64,000 bases of DNA from Paramesorhizobium endophyticum (GCF_014640615.1 NZ_BMHH01000006.1:182281-246280), one strand, 5' to 3'. Counted from the first letter of the stretch, positions 40,648-49,788 are shown. The notes: generated from the sequence alone by a model not told the origin. Numbers and translations are program-made.

Positions 40648-42105
40648 TTAGCGTGCTCCGCGTGCTGCGGTGAGCATCGCGTCGTGCAGCACTTCGAACA
40701 CTCGCGGCTGGGCGGATTGGGCCACGTTGAAGCGCAGATAGTTGGCGGCGTTGCGCGAGAGACTGAAGACATTGCCCGGCGCGAACACCACGCCGCGCTC
40801 CAGCGCGTGGCGGGCGATGAGCGCCGAATCCATCCCCATGGGAAGCCGCGCCCAGAGGAAGAGGCCGCCTTGCGGCTCGGTCCATAATTCCAGACCCGCC
40901 GCCTTCAGCCGGTTCGACGCGAGCGTCATGGCGGCGGCGAGCTTCTGGCGCAATGCTTCTATATGTCGGCGATAGGTGCCGTCGATGAGAAGCGTGTGGA
41001 CGAGCTGCGCGGAGAGCTGGCTCGATCCGAAACTTGTTGCGAGCTTCATGTCGGTGAGGGCGTCGATCCAGTCGCCGCGCGCGGCGATGTAGCCGACTCG
41101 CGCGGCGGCGGTGAGCGTCTTGGAGAAGCTGCCGATATGGACGATCCGTTCCAGCCCGTCGAGTTCGGCCAGCAGCGGCGAGGGCGAGGCGTGGAAGTCG
41201 GCAAAGATGTTGTCCTCGATGACGATCATGCCGTGTTGTTCGACGAGCTTCAGCAGGCGGTGCGCTACCGCCGGGGTCATCATGCCGCCGGTTGGATTAT
41301 GGATCCCGGCATTGGCGATGTAGAGCTTCGGGCGATGCTCCTCCGCCGCGCGGGCGAAGGCGTCGAGGTCGGGTCCGCCCGGCGTATAGGGAACGCCGAT
41401 GGCCCGCACGCGGTGCATCTGCAGCAGCGCGAGGAAATTGAAATAGCAGGGATCGTCCACCAGCACCGTGTCGCCGGGCTGGAGGAAGAAGCGGCAGAGC
41501 AGGTCGAGCGCCTGCGTGCCTGAATCGACCAGCAGCACCTGGTCGGGCGGCGCTTCGACGCCCTGCTCGGCGAGGCGGCGCGAGAGGTGCAGGCGCAGCG
41601 GCGCATAGCCCTGGGGGTCGCCGTAATCGGTAAAGATCGCCGCCTCGTCGCGAGCAAGGGAGCGCATGGCGCGGCGGATGCCTTCCTGCGGCAGCCAGTC
41701 ATCCGGCAGCCAGCCGCAGCCGGGCTTGAGCGTCGCGCCATCGGTTTCGAGAGACTGGCGCATGATCCAGAGCGGATCGATTTCGCGGTCGAGACGAGGG
41801 GCGGCGGGAGCGAGCGCGAATACCTGCGCGCGGCCCGCAACGAAGAAGCCCGCGCCCCGGCGGGACTGGATCACGCCCTCGGCGACGAGCCGGTCATAGG
41901 CTTCCACGACGGTCGATTTCGAGACGTCCATAGTCGCGGCTAGCCGACGGATCGAAGGCAGGCGCGCGCCCGGCGACAGGCTCAATGCCGCGATGCGACC
42001 GCGAATGATGCCCATGACTTTCTCGACGAGCGTCTGCTCGTTTTGCGAATCCTCAATGGCGATGTCATGCGCCGTATCTTCGTTGGCAGCGGGTTGATGC
42101 AACAT
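40648..42105 (-). CDS. MocR/PdxR-type regulator (GntR HTH plus aminotransferase domain)
   Basis: A 485-residue chimeric regulator. The N-terminal GntR winged helix (about 25-95) reads LSPGARLPSIRRLAATMDVSKSTVVEAYDRLVAEGVIQSRRGAGFFV. A class-I aminotransferase domain fills the rest, with NAGIHNPTGGMMTP and the PLP-lysine motif HIGSFSKTLTAAARVGYIA. MocR proteins use PLP as cofactor or effector and often activate or repress a divergent gene. Start MLHQPAANED at 42105 has GAGGAAC upstream; the longer frame overlaps the operator region. It is divergent from an EamA exporter and separated from it by an 18-bp-periodic GTAC array. Confidence 0.92.
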   Translation of the reverse strand: MLHQPAANEDTAHDIAIEDSQNEQTLVEKVMGIIRGRIAALSLSPGARLPSIRRLAATMDVSKSTVVEAYDRLVAEGVIQSRRGAGFFVAGRAQVFALAPAAPRLDREIDPLWIMRQSLETDGATLKPGCGWLPDDWLPQEGIRRAMRSLARDEAAIFTDYGDPQGYAPLRLHLSRRLAEQGVEAPPDQVLLVDSGTQALDLLCRFFLQPGDTVLVDDPCYFNFLALLQMHRVRAIGVPYTPGGPDLDAFARAAEEHRPKLYIANAGIHNPTGGMMTPAVAHRLLKLVEQHGMIVIEDNIFADFHASPSPLLAELDGLERIVHIGSFSKTLTAAARVGYIAARGDWIDALTDMKLATSFGSSQLSAQLVHTLLIDGTYRRHIEALRQKLAAAMTLASNRLKAAGLELWTEPQGGLFLWARLPMGMDSALIARHALERGVVFAPGNVFSLSRNAANYLRFNVAQSAQPRVFEVLHDAMLTAARGAR

Positions 42106-42107
42106 CT

Positions 42108-42150
42108 GTACTGTTCCTCGTGCCGGTACAGTCCGGTGAAATTGTACTGC
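42108..42150. promoter_or_regulatory. Three GTAC-containing repeats at 18-bp steps between MocR and EamA genes
   Basis: GTACTGT (42108), GTACAGT (42126) and GTACTGC (42144) are direct repeats at exact 18-bp intervals, just upstream of the MocR start codon and 84 bp before the EamA start. MocR regulators are known to bind direct repeats. Inferred to be the operator for the divergent pair. Confidence 0.6.
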
Positions 42151-42233
42151 TACTGTCTCTCCCATCCCGACGCAATGCCGACGATTGTCCCGAAGGTGAG
42201 ACTACATATTCTGCAATAGGTTGGATAGGCGTC

Positions 42234-43091
42234 ATGGACAGAACAGCAGGCTGGATCAACGGGTTTTTGGGCGTACTCATCTTCAGTGGGTCGCTGCCAG
42301 CCACGAAAATTGCCGTACTGGACATCGATCCGACGTTCCTGACAGTGGCGCGCGCGGCGATTGCCGGCGTGCTGGCGGCCATGCTGCTCGTCCTGTTCCG
42401 ACAGCGTGTGCCTGACCGGCGGGAGCTTTTTTCACTGTGCGTGGTCGCCCTCGGAGTGGTGGTCGGCTTCCCGCTCCTGACGGCGCTGGCACTCACCGCC
42501 ATGACATCGGCACACGCGATTGTCTTTGTCGGGCTGCTGCCCCTGGCCACCGCGCTCTTTGCAGTGGTACGGGGCGGCGAGCGACCGCGCGCAACGTTCT
42601 GGGCGTTCTCCATCACGGGCAGCGCCATCGTCGCCGCCTATGCACTCGGACAGGGGAGCGCCGCCTCGGTGATGGGCGACGGATTGATGCTGGCGGCGAT
42701 CATTGTGTGCGGGCTCGGCTATGCGGAGGGCGCGCGCCTGTCGCGCAAGCTGGGCGGGTGGCAGGTGATCTCCTGGGCGCTCACCCTGTCCCTGCCGCTG
42801 ATGCTGCCGCTGGCGCTTTTGACCCAGCCTGCGTCATGGGACGGCGTCGGCTGGCCGGCTCTGGGCGGCCTCGCCTATGTCTCGCTGTTCAGCATGCTTG
42901 TTGGTTTCGTGTTCTGGTATCGCGGCCTGGCGCAGGGCGGCACGGCGGCGGTGGGGCAGTTGCAATTGCTGCAGCCGTTTTTCGGCCTGGCGCTGGCAGC
43001 TGTCGTGGCGCATGAGACGGTGGGCTGGGGGATGGTCGCGACCGCCGCGGCGGTGGTGGTGTGCGTGGCGGGGGCGAAGCGGTTTGCGTGA
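42234..43091 (+). CDS. EamA/DMT-family exporter
   Basis: A 285-residue inner-membrane protein with about ten helices in two EamA repeats. The first repeat starts WINGFLGVLIFSGSLPATKIAVLDIDPTFLTVARAAIAGVLAAM, and the second ends GLAQGGTAAVGQLQLLQPFFGLALAAVVAHETVGWGMVATAAAVVVCV. Members export amino acids or other metabolites; the substrate is unknown. ATG 42234 is chosen because the family sequence starts there and the upstream 38 codons translate the operator region. The divergent MocR gene is the likely regulator. Confidence 0.9.
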   Translation: MDRTAGWINGFLGVLIFSGSLPATKIAVLDIDPTFLTVARAAIAGVLAAMLLVLFRQRVPDRRELFSLCVVALGVVVGFPLLTALALTAMTSAHAIVFVGLLPLATALFAVVRGGERPRATFWAFSITGSAIVAAYALGQGSAASVMGDGLMLAAIIVCGLGYAEGARLSRKLGGWQVISWALTLSLPLMLPLALLTQPASWDGVGWPALGGLAYVSLFSMLVGFVFWYRGLAQGGTAAVGQLQLLQPFFGLALAAVVAHETVGWGMVATAAAVVVCVAGAKRFA

Positions 43092-43213
43092 GCCTGACGG
43101 GCTCGTCGCTGGCGTCAGAAATCATTACCACGCCCGCTTCCGCGTCTGGCTATTGAGAAAGATCACCCCAAACCGGGAAGTGGGAAGACGGGCGGTCATG
43201 CGAACGCTCATCT

Positions 43214-43245
43214 AGTTTATTTTTAAACTGCGGTCACAGGACCGC
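43214..43245. repeat. Two adjacent small hairpins
   Basis: AGTTTA/TAAACT around four T, followed directly by GCGGTC/GACCGC around ACAG. They border the unexplained block on its left side. Confidence 0.6.
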
Positions 43246-43444
43246 CCGTCCGGCGATTTCGACACAGGCCCGTTCCGCTTCGGTCAGGCTGGGGATCGTC
43301 GTGGGGCCTCTCACACCCCGCGTCCCGTCTCTGCCCTCGTCCCTAGTGCTCGTCCAGCACACGCCGGTCGTATTGCCGGTGAGGAAACCCTTGGGCGGTG
43401 CCCCCCAGATTCGCCCGCTCGGCAGCGGTGAATCGGAGGCGCCG

Positions 43445-43495
43445 GTTCCTCCCCGCGAGACCCGCCGTCGCGAGCCGCGTTCCCGCGGGAGGAAC
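43445..43495. repeat. GTTCCTCCC/GGGAGGAAC inverted repeat
   Basis: GTTCCTCCC and GGGAGGAAC enclose a very GC-rich 33-bp centre with CGCGAG/CTCGCG-like complementarity. It bounds the unexplained block on its right side. Confidence 0.6.
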
Positions 43496-43617
43496 TGACG
43501 GGAAGGATAGAGCGGGTGGGGAAGTGTGGGATAAGTTTTTTGGGGTGATTTGTTTTGAGCGGCGAATGTTGGCGGGACAGCGCCCCCCCCTCTGTCCTGG
43601 CGGGGATAGGTTCGCTC

Positions 43618-43759
43618 CTTCCTTCCCCCTTGCGGGGAAGGTGCCCGCGTTAGCGGGCGGATGGGGGTGGTGACGTTTGCGCTTTTGCTGACGACCGTAG
43701 CGCAAACGTCGCCACCCCCACCCGACCCTTCGGGCCACCCTCCCCGCAAGGGGGAGGGA
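43618..43759. repeat. Mosaic repeat M, copy 3 (A-arm left, B-arm right)
   Basis: The same order of parts as copy 2: CTTGCGGGGAAGG and CCCGCGTTAGCGGG, core GGTGACGTTTGCGC, inverted core, then CCCGACCCTTCGGG and CCCCGCAAGGGGGAGGG. Confidence 0.85.
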
Positions 43760-43798
43760 GGGCTCGGATATGTCCCGCCCGCGTCTCCGATTATCTCA

Positions 43799-44224
43799 TC
43801 ACGGCGCGGGATCGAGCCCGCCCATGCGGCAGACTTCCTTCCACTCGTCCTCCGTCACGGGCTGAACGGAAAGGCGCATGGAGGTGACGAGGGACATTTT
43901 GGCGAGGGCCGGGTTGGCTTTCACGTCCTTCAGCGTCACCGGCTTCGGCATGTCGCAGAAGGCGCGGATGTCGACGCATTCCCAGCGCGGGTCATCCGTC
44001 GTGGTGTCGTGGTGGGCGAGGGCGCAGACTTCGGCGATGCCGACGATCTCAAGCCCCACGTTCGAATGATAGAAGAAGCCCTTGTCGCCAAGCTGCATGG
44101 CGCGCATGTTGTTGCGCGCCAGATAATTGCGCACGCCGTCCCATTGCGTGCCCTTTTCGCGCGCCGCCTTCTGCATCTCCCAGGACCATTTGTGCGGCTC
44201 GGATTTGAAAAGCCAGTAGGCCAT
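43799..44224 (-). CDS. EVE-domain protein
   Basis: A 141-residue single EVE domain. The start MAYWLFKSEPHKWSWEMQ, the motif WDGVRNYLARNNMRAMQLGDKGFFYHSN (about 28-55), and the end VTSMRLSVQPVTEDEWKEVCRMGG are diagnostic. The PUA-like EVE fold binds modified bases in DNA or RNA. It is followed by YciI-gpsA-tsaD upstream on the same strand with short gaps, an arrangement I recall in the order, so it is the last gene of that operon. Confidence 0.9.
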   Translation of the reverse strand: MAYWLFKSEPHKWSWEMQKAAREKGTQWDGVRNYLARNNMRAMQLGDKGFFYHSNVGLEIVGIAEVCALAHHDTTTDDPRWECVDIRAFCDMPKPVTLKDVKANPALAKMSLVTSMRLSVQPVTEDEWKEVCRMGGLDPAP

Positions 44225-44235
44225 CCTCGTTCCCT

Positions 44236-44526
44236 TTAACTGTTAGCAGGGTTGTTGATGGCCCAGTTCCATGGGCGGACTTCGACGGAGGCGAAGAGGC
44301 CGGCGCGGGCGTAGGGGTCCTTGGCGGCAATCGCCTTGGCGGCATCGATATGGTCGGCCTCGACAACGATGAGGCTGCCGTTCGGCTTGCCGTCATCATC
44401 GAGGAAAGGCCCGGCGAATTTCAGCCGCTCACCGAGATTGTTGAGATAGTCGAGATGAGTCGGGCGCGTGTCGAGGCGCAGTTGCAGATGGTCGGGCTTG
44501 TCATTGCACAGAATGGCGAAAAGCAT
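44236..44526 (-). CDS. YciI-like protein
   Basis: A 96-residue YCII-domain protein, a dimeric alpha-beta-barrel. LFAILCNDKPDHLQLRLDTRPTHLDYLNNLGERLKFAGPF shows the conserved His-Asp pair (THLDYL), and DPYARAGLFASVEVRPW is the typical end. Homologues include dehydrochlorinases and proteins of unknown role; no substrate is inferred. It lies 11 bp upstream of the EVE gene and 24 bp downstream of gpsA. Confidence 0.88.
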   Translation of the reverse strand: MLFAILCNDKPDHLQLRLDTRPTHLDYLNNLGERLKFAGPFLDDDGKPNGSLIVVEADHIDAAKAIAAKDPYARAGLFASVEVRPWNWAINNPANS

Positions 44527-44550
44527 GTGGTGTCCCCTTGCAGATAAAAT

Positions 44551-45540
44551 CTAGTCCTCGGTTTTGAGCGGGCGGTTGAGCAATGCCTCGACCGCTTCGC
44601 CGACCGTCAGATGACGCGCAAGAAGCGCGGCGACGGTGGCGATGATCGGCGCATCGATATGGCGGCTCGCGCAGAGCTCGGCGGCGATGGGCGCAGTGGT
44701 GACGCCCTCGGCGAGCGGACGGCCTTCGAGCTTTTCGCCCGCGCCCAAGGCGATGCCGTAAGAGAAATTGCGCGACTGCGGCGAGGAGCAGGTGAGCATC
44801 AGATCGCCCAATCCCGACAGGCCCATCACCGTCTCGGGCCGTGCACCCATGGCCTCGGCGATGCGGCGCAATTCGACGAAGCCGCGCGTGACGAGGGCCG
44901 CTTGCGCGCTCGCGCCAAGACCGCGCCCGACCGCCGTACCCGCGGCAAGCGCCAGCACATTCTTCAACGCGCCGCCGATCTCGACACCGATGAGATCATC
45001 GGTCGAATAGCAGCGGAAGGCGGGGCCGGAGAGGAGCAGGGCGAGCCGCTCCGCCGTGGCCTGGTTCTCCGCTGCGATGGTGACGGCGGTGGGCAGGCCG
45101 CGCGCTACGTCGGTGGCGAAGCTTGGGCCGGACAACGCCGCGATTTCATGGTCAGGCAGGACATCGGAGACAATTTCGGACATCAGCCGTCCCGTGTTGC
45201 GCTCGATGCCCTTTGCGCAGAGGACGACCGGCGCGCCGTGCGGCACATGCGGGGCGATCTCCGCCAGCGCATCGCGCATGGCCTGCGCGGGAAATACCGC
45301 AAGGACGATGGCGGCATCCTGCAACACGGACGCGGCGTCAAGGCTCGCCTCAATGCCTTCGGGTAGCGGGACGCCGGGCAGATAGCGCTCGTTGCGATGG
45401 TTGCGGTTGATGTCCTCCACCGTCGCCGCATCGCGTGCGTAAAGGCCGACGCGGTGGCCGGTGCGCGCGGCCATGGCAGCCAGTGCCGTACCCCACGCGC
45501 CGCCGCCGAGAACGGCAATTTTGAAGCGATGATTGGTCAT
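44551..45540 (-). CDS. gpsA: Glycerol-3-phosphate dehydrogenase [NAD(P)+]
   Basis: A 329-residue cytosolic enzyme making sn-glycerol-3-phosphate from dihydroxyacetone phosphate for phospholipid synthesis. The Rossmann motif is [16 protein letters not shown] (about 10-25). The catalytic Lys lies in [21 protein letters not shown] (about 185-205), with [19 protein letters not shown] further on. Its start overlaps the tsaD stop by four bases. Confidence 0.95.
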   Translation of the reverse strand: MTNHRFKIAVLGGGAWGTALAAMAARTGHRVGLYARDAATVEDINRNHRNERYLPGVPLPEGIEASLDAASVLQDAAIVLAVFPAQAMRDALAEIAPHVPHGAPVVLCAKGIERNTGRLMSEIVSDVLPDHEIAALSGPSFATDVARGLPTAVTIAAENQATAERLALLLSGPAFRCYSTDDLIGVEIGGALKNVLALAAGTAVGRGLGASAQAALVTRGFVELRRIAEAMGARPETVMGLSGLGDLMLTCSSPQSRNFSYGIALGAGEKLEGRPLAEGVTTAPIAAELCASRHIDAPIIATVAALLARHLTVGEAVEALLNRPLKTED

Positions 45541-46619
45541 GCTTTTGCTCCACGGCGTCCTGCGCCGATCAGGGGCGCGGCTGCCTCATCGAGCGGCCAG
45601 CGCGAGCGCGGCGCGATGGCGAGGGAATCACCCGCGCCTTGGCTCGCCGCGTGCTCCGCACCCGCCCAGGCGATCATCGCGGCATTGTCGGTGCAAAGAT
45701 CATGGGGCGGGGCGAGGAAGCGAAAACCGTTCTCTGCGCAGAGCTTCGTCAGCACCGCCCGCAGCGCCTTGTTGGCCGCGACGCCGCCCGCTACCACAAG
45801 TGCAGGCTGAGCGATGTCGGGGAACTCCTGACGGAAGCGGGCGAGCGAGCGTGACACACGATCATTCAGCGTATCGGCCACCGCCGCCTGGAACGAAGCG
45901 CAGATGTCGGCGATGTCCTGATCCCCGAGTGGCGCCACTTCGGTGGCAAGCTGCCGCACGGCGGTCTTCAATCCCGAGAAGGAGAAATCGAGCCGCGCCT
46001 CGCCCTTCAGCGGACGGGGCAGAAGGAAGCGCGCGGGGTCGCCTGCAAGCGCGGCCTGCTCCACGGCGGGGCCGCCGGGATAAGGCAAGCCAAGAAGCTT
46101 AGCCGTCTTATCAAATGCCTCGCCCAGTGCGTCGTCAATCGTCGTGCCGAGACGCTCGTACTGCCCAAGGCCGCGAACGAGGATCATCTGCGTGTGACCA
46201 CCAGAGACGAGCAGCAGCAGATAGGGGAAAGCGAGGTTGTCGGTGAGCCGCGCGGTCAGCGCATGGCCCTCCAGATGGTTGATCGCGTGGAAGGGTTTCT
46301 TCGCCGCCATGGCCATGGCCTTCGCCGTCATCAGCCCGACGATGAGCCCTCCGATGAGGCCGGGGCCTGCCGTCGCCGCGATAGCGTCAACCTCGGCGAG
46401 GGGCGTATCGGCTTCCGCCAGCGCGCGGGCGATGAGCCGGTCCAGCGCCTCGACATGGGCGCGCGCGGCGATTTCTGGGACGACCCCGCCATAGGGCTCA
46501 TGCTCGGCGGTCTGGCTCAGCACGACATTGGAGAGGATGCGGCCACGGCCCGCTTCATCGCGCTCAACGATGGCGGCGGCGGTTTCGTCGCAGCTTGTCT
46601 CTATTCCCAATACGCGCAT
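45537..46619 (-). CDS. tsaD: tRNA threonylcarbamoyladenosine synthase subunit TsaD
   Basis: A 360-residue Kae1/Qri7-family protein that transfers the threonylcarbamoyl group to A37 of ANN-decoding tRNAs. The ASKHA fold shows [10 protein letters not shown] (about 4-13), the metal ligands His115 and His119 in [17 protein letters not shown], and the C-terminal [13 protein letters not shown] and [11 protein letters not shown]. It is the first gene of the tsaD-gpsA-yciI-EVE operon and diverges from hemC across a 191-bp region with two H repeats. Confidence 0.95.
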   Translation of the reverse strand: MRVLGIETSCDETAAAIVERDEAGRGRILSNVVLSQTAEHEPYGGVVPEIAARAHVEALDRLIARALAEADTPLAEVDAIAATAGPGLIGGLIVGLMTAKAMAMAAKKPFHAINHLEGHALTARLTDNLAFPYLLLLVSGGHTQMILVRGLGQYERLGTTIDDALGEAFDKTAKLLGLPYPGGPAVEQAALAGDPARFLLPRPLKGEARLDFSFSGLKTAVRQLATEVAPLGDQDIADICASFQAAVADTLNDRVSRSLARFRQEFPDIAQPALVVAGGVAANKALRAVLTKLCAENGFRFLAPPHDLCTDNAAMIAWAGAEHAASQGAGDSLAIAPRSRWPLDEAAAPLIGAGRRGAKA

Positions 46620-46681
46620 GCGGTCCTAAAGCCTTTCATTCATTGCCGTCTGGGACAAAGATGGCTAGAGCATTTGATTTC

Positions 46682-46729
46682 GCACATAGTTTTGTCGGAA
46701 AAGTTGATCAACTTTCCGGGACTATGCGC
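46682..46729 (+). repeat. Hairpin repeat H, diverged copy 6
   Basis: The outer arms read CATAGT/ACTATG in place of CATGATC/GATCATG, and the inner arms are CGGAAA and GTT with AAC and TTTCCG. Both sides have changed together, so the hairpin is kept. It lies 10 bp upstream of copy 7. Confidence 0.78.
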
Positions 46730-46739
46730 AGTTTTCGCC

Positions 46740-46780
46740 GCATGATCCTATCCGGAAAGCTTAACTTTTCGGGATCATGC
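46740..46780 (+). repeat. Hairpin repeat H, copy 7 (hemC leader)
   Basis: Standard outer arms; the inner arm CCGGAAAG pairs with CTTTTCGG through one G-T pair. It ends 30 nt before hemC, in sense orientation. Confidence 0.9.
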
Positions 46781-46810
46781 TGAGAATCCCGGTACCATGG
46801 ACGACGCCAT

Positions 46811-47737
46811 ATGCAAACACCAACGTTGAAGATCGGCACGCGAGGCAGCACCCTGGCTCTGGTGCAGGCGCGCGAGGTGCGCCGGCGGCTGATGGAGGCG
46901 CATGGGCTGCCGGAAGATGCTATCGAGATCGTGCCGATGTCGACGGCGGGCGACCGCATCCAGGACCGCGCGCTTTCCGAGGTGGGCGGCAAGGGACTGT
47001 TCACGCAGGAGATCGAGGAGGGCCTCGCCGAAGGGCGGATCGACCTCGCCGTGCATTCCAGCAAGGATATGCCGACCGTGCTGCCGGAGGGGCTCTATCT
47101 CTCCGCCTTTCTCAAGCGCGAAGACCCGCGCGACGCCTTCATCGGGCGGGCGGGTGCGCGTGTTTCGGACCTGCCCATGGGTGCGACGGTCGGCTCCTCC
47201 TCGCTGCGGCGGCAGGCGCTGATCCGGCGGCTGCGGCCGGACATCAAGGTGGTGAATTTTCGCGGCAATGTGGAGACGCGGCTGCGCAAGCTCGACGAGG
47301 GGCAGGCGGATGGAACCTTCCTTGCCTATGCCGCGCTGAAGCGACTCGGCATGGAGCATGTGGCGAGCGAATTGATGGACCCGACCGTCTTCCCGCCCGC
47401 GCCGGGACAGGGGGCTATCGCCATCGAAAGCCGCATGGGCGATGCGCGGCTCGACGCGCTACTGGCGCCGCTCGACGACCGCGATACCCATGTTGCGCTC
47501 GATTGCGAGCGGGCGTTTCTGGCGCGGCTCGACGGCTCCTGCCGCACGCCCATTGCGGGGCTGGCGACGGTGACAGGTGACAGGCTCAGCTTCTCCGGTA
47601 TGATCCTAACCCCCGATGGTTCGCAAGCGCATGAAGTGAAGGCGGAGGGCGCTATTGCCAATGCGGCGGCTATCGGGCGCGATGCGGCGGAGCGGGTGCT
47701 GGCGCAGGCGGGGCCTGACTTCTTCGATTGGAAATGA
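46811..47737 (+). CDS. hemC: Porphobilinogen deaminase
   Basis: A 308-residue enzyme that joins four porphobilinogens to hydroxymethylbilane in haem synthesis. Key motifs are [14 protein letters not shown] (about 7-20), the catalytic Asp in [12 protein letters not shown] (about 78-89), [12 protein letters not shown], and the dipyrromethane cofactor Cys244 in [11 protein letters not shown]. It opens the block hemC-hemD-mitofilin-hemY. Confidence 0.96.
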   Translation: MQTPTLKIGTRGSTLALVQAREVRRRLMEAHGLPEDAIEIVPMSTAGDRIQDRALSEVGGKGLFTQEIEEGLAEGRIDLAVHSSKDMPTVLPEGLYLSAFLKREDPRDAFIGRAGARVSDLPMGATVGSSSLRRQALIRRLRPDIKVVNFRGNVETRLRKLDEGQADGTFLAYAALKRLGMEHVASELMDPTVFPPAPGQGAIAIESRMGDARLDALLAPLDDRDTHVALDCERAFLARLDGSCRTPIAGLATVTGDRLSFSGMILTPDGSQAHEVKAEGAIANAAAIGRDAAERVLAQAGPDFFDWK

Positions 47738-47740
47738 TGG

Positions 47741-48448
47741 ATGGTGGAGGCGCGGCGCATATTGGTCACGAGGCCCGAGCCGGGCGCTTCATCCACCGCG
47801 CTGCGGCTTAACGAGATGGGCTATGTGCCGGTCGTCCTGCCATTGAGCAAGACGGTGCCGGTCTCGGCAAAGCTGCCATTGGGGTGCTTCGATGCGGTCG
47901 CGGTCACCAGTGTCAATGCGCTGCGCCATGCCGATCCGGCATTGATAAGAGCGCTGCTTCATCTGCCGGTTTTTGCGGTGGGCGAGAAGACGGCGGGCGC
48001 GGCGAGGGCTGCCGGGTTCAGCGATGTGGCTGCCGCCGGTGGCGATGGCGCGGCGCTGGCGCAATCGCTTGCGGCTACGCTCAAATTGGACGCGAACGTG
48101 CTCTATCTCGCGGGCAGGGTGCGGCGTTCGGATTTCGAGGATAGGGCTGTTGCCGCCGGGCTTAGGCTTGCTATTTGTGAGACTTACGACACCGCGCCCA
48201 TCGATTATGACGATGTCCATCAGCGGCTTGTCGATGCGCCGATTGCCGCTGCGTTTGTCTATTCGGTTTTCGCCGCCACGGCGCTCGCTGCGCTGCCGGA
48301 CCTGCCTGGAGACTTCTGGCGGGAAACGCAATTCATCTGCCTCTCGCCGCGCATTCGTGAAAGTCTTCCCGAGCAATGGCAGACGCGCGCCCGTGTCGCC
48401 GAAAGACCTGACGAGCAAGCGCTTTTTAATCTCCTTGCGGCACTTTGA
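47741..48448 (+). CDS. hemD: Uroporphyrinogen-III synthase
   Basis: A 235-residue two-domain enzyme that cyclises hydroxymethylbilane to uroporphyrinogen III. Sequence is weakly conserved in this family, but ILVTRPEPGASSTALRLNEMGYVPVVLPL at the start, AVAVTSVNALRH, FAVGEKTAGAARAAGF and LYLAGRVRRSDFE fit, and the position 3 bp after hemC is decisive. The start is ATG 47741. The next gene follows after 86 bp. Confidence 0.9.
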   Translation: MVEARRILVTRPEPGASSTALRLNEMGYVPVVLPLSKTVPVSAKLPLGCFDAVAVTSVNALRHADPALIRALLHLPVFAVGEKTAGAARAAGFSDVAAAGGDGAALAQSLAATLKLDANVLYLAGRVRRSDFEDRAVAAGLRLAICETYDTAPIDYDDVHQRLVDAPIAAAFVYSVFAATALAALPDLPGDFWRETQFICLSPRIRESLPEQWQTRARVAERPDEQALFNLLAAL

Positions 48449-48534
48449 GCGGCGGCAAGCCTTCATCTGTCAATTTTATCTGTTAAGTTCCTTCTCGGCC
48501 GCCCTATCTATTTAATTCCCAGACGAGAGGCACC

Positions 48535-49788
48535 ATGGCGAAATCCGGACTATCGCGTCATTCGAAACCGGCCCGCAAACCGGTCACGATCGATCTTGAT
48601 CCAACGCAGGTGAAGCGCGTGGAGGAGTCGGCAGCGGCGAACGCCGCCCCCAAACGAGATGTGCCTCCCGCGGAGCCGGTCGGCGATACCGTCTTCACCA
48701 CACGGCAGGCGACTGTCGGCGCCAAACCGCAGGCAGGTGCCGAAAAGGAGAACATGGCAGCGAAGAAATCGGAAGAGGTGAAGGCAGAGCAGGTGAAGAC
48801 GGAAAAGGTTTCGCGCCCCGCCGCCGCTGCCAGCCCGGCGAAACCGGAGCAAAAGCAAAATGCCTGGCTGACCCATATCGCTGCCGGCGTGGCGGGCGGT
48901 GTCGCCGCGCTTGGCCTGATGAGTGCGCTGCAATGGGGCGATGGAGGCGGCTCCAACGCCGGGTTCAGCGAGGCGCAGCAAACCGCGCGGCAGGCGCTGG
49001 CGCGAGCGGAGGCGACGGAATCGCAAGTTCTGAAGCTGCGCGAGGAGGTAGCGAAGCCGGCTAATAATAATCAGGAGTCGGCGCAGGAAATGCAGGCGCT
49101 GACAAGCCGGCTCGCAGCGCTGGAGGAAAAATTCGCATCCACCGAGGCGCAAGCCAGGGCGGCGGAGCAGGACAGCGGCAATATCGAGGGGATGCAGTCG
49201 AAGCTCTCCGCGCTCGAAGGGCAGGTGGCCGAGCAATCGCGCCAGCCCGCCATTGTCGCCACCATCGCGGCAGTGGCGCTGAAATCAGCGGTCGATCGCG
49301 GCGGCTCCTTCGCGGCGGAACTCAATGCCTACAGGACGCTTGCGCCGCAAGCGGCGGACGTTAGCGCGCTCGATCAGTTCGCAGCGAAGGGCGTCCCCAC
49401 CATAGCCGATCTCAGCAGCCGGTTCGGCGCTGTGGCGGACCGGATTGTCGCGACGGAGCGCAATGTGAACCCGGATGCGGGCATCGTCGACCAACTGGTG
49501 CAGAGCGCCAAGAGCCTGGTGAAAGTCCGCCCCGTCGGCGCGGTGCCCGGTGCCAGCGTGGGCGCAATCGCGGCACGCATCGAAGCGGCCCTACAGGCGG
49601 GCGATCTCAACCGCGCCATTGCGGAATGGGAGACGCTGCCGCAGGAGGCGAAAAGCGTGTCCGCAGATTTCGCCGATCAGATGAAGGCGCGCCGCGACAC
49701 GGATGCGCTCCTCTCGCAAGCGCTTGCCAGCGCGCTCAAGCCGGCAGCAGCCACCGCAACGCCTGCCGCACCGACCGCGCCGAAATAG
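48535..49788 (+). CDS. Mitofilin/Mic60-like inner-membrane protein
   Basis: A 417-residue protein with a polar, Lys/Pro/Ala-rich N-terminal region, one transmembrane helix (about 110-131, WLTHIAAGVAGGVAALGLMSAL), a coiled coil (about 140-235) and a helical C-terminal domain with VDQLVQSAKSLVKVRPVGAVPG and AIAARIEAALQAGDLNRAIAEWETLP. This architecture and the place next to hemD and hemY match alphaproteobacterial Mic60, relative of the mitochondrial cristae-shaping mitofilin (established for the family). A membrane-shaping role in this organism is inferred. It is older-annotated as HemX-like. Confidence 0.82.
   Translation: MAKSGLSRHSKPARKPVTIDLDPTQVKRVEESAAANAAPKRDVPPAEPVGDTVFTTRQATVGAKPQAGAEKENMAAKKSEEVKAEQVKTEKVSRPAAAASPAKPEQKQNAWLTHIAAGVAGGVAALGLMSALQWGDGGGSNAGFSEAQQTARQALARAEATESQVLKLREEVAKPANNNQESAQEMQALTSRLAALEEKFASTEAQARAAEQDSGNIEGMQSKLSALEGQVAEQSRQPAIVATIAAVALKSAVDRGGSFAAELNAYRTLAPQAADVSALDQFAAKGVPTIADLSSRFGAVADRIVATERNVNPDAGIVDQLVQSAKSLVKVRPVGAVPGASVGAIAARIEAALQAGDLNRAIAEWETLPQEAKSVSADFADQMKARRDTDALLSQALASALKPAAATATPAAPTAPK

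Larger units (their letters stand above)
43092..43798. other. 0.7-kb region without a recognised gene
   Basis: Contains two small hairpins at 43214-43245, a roughly 265-bp unexplained block ending in a GTTCCTCCC/GGGAGGAAC hairpin at 43445-43495, a repeat-Q end near 43580, and a mosaic repeat M at 43618-43759. The minus-strand frames here (to 43234 and 43343) show partly gene-like codon use, but neither is a recognisable protein. Confidence 0.55.

Noticed and set aside
43234..43749. Minus-strand 171-codon frame
   Set aside because: Its N-terminal half translates mosaic repeat M and no family is recognised; kept only as an unexplained block in the findings.
43799..44526. Defence island suggested by the EVE-domain gene
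   Set aside because: EVE domains occur with restriction systems, but here the gene is in a housekeeping operon with yciI, gpsA and tsaD and no nuclease or methylase is near.
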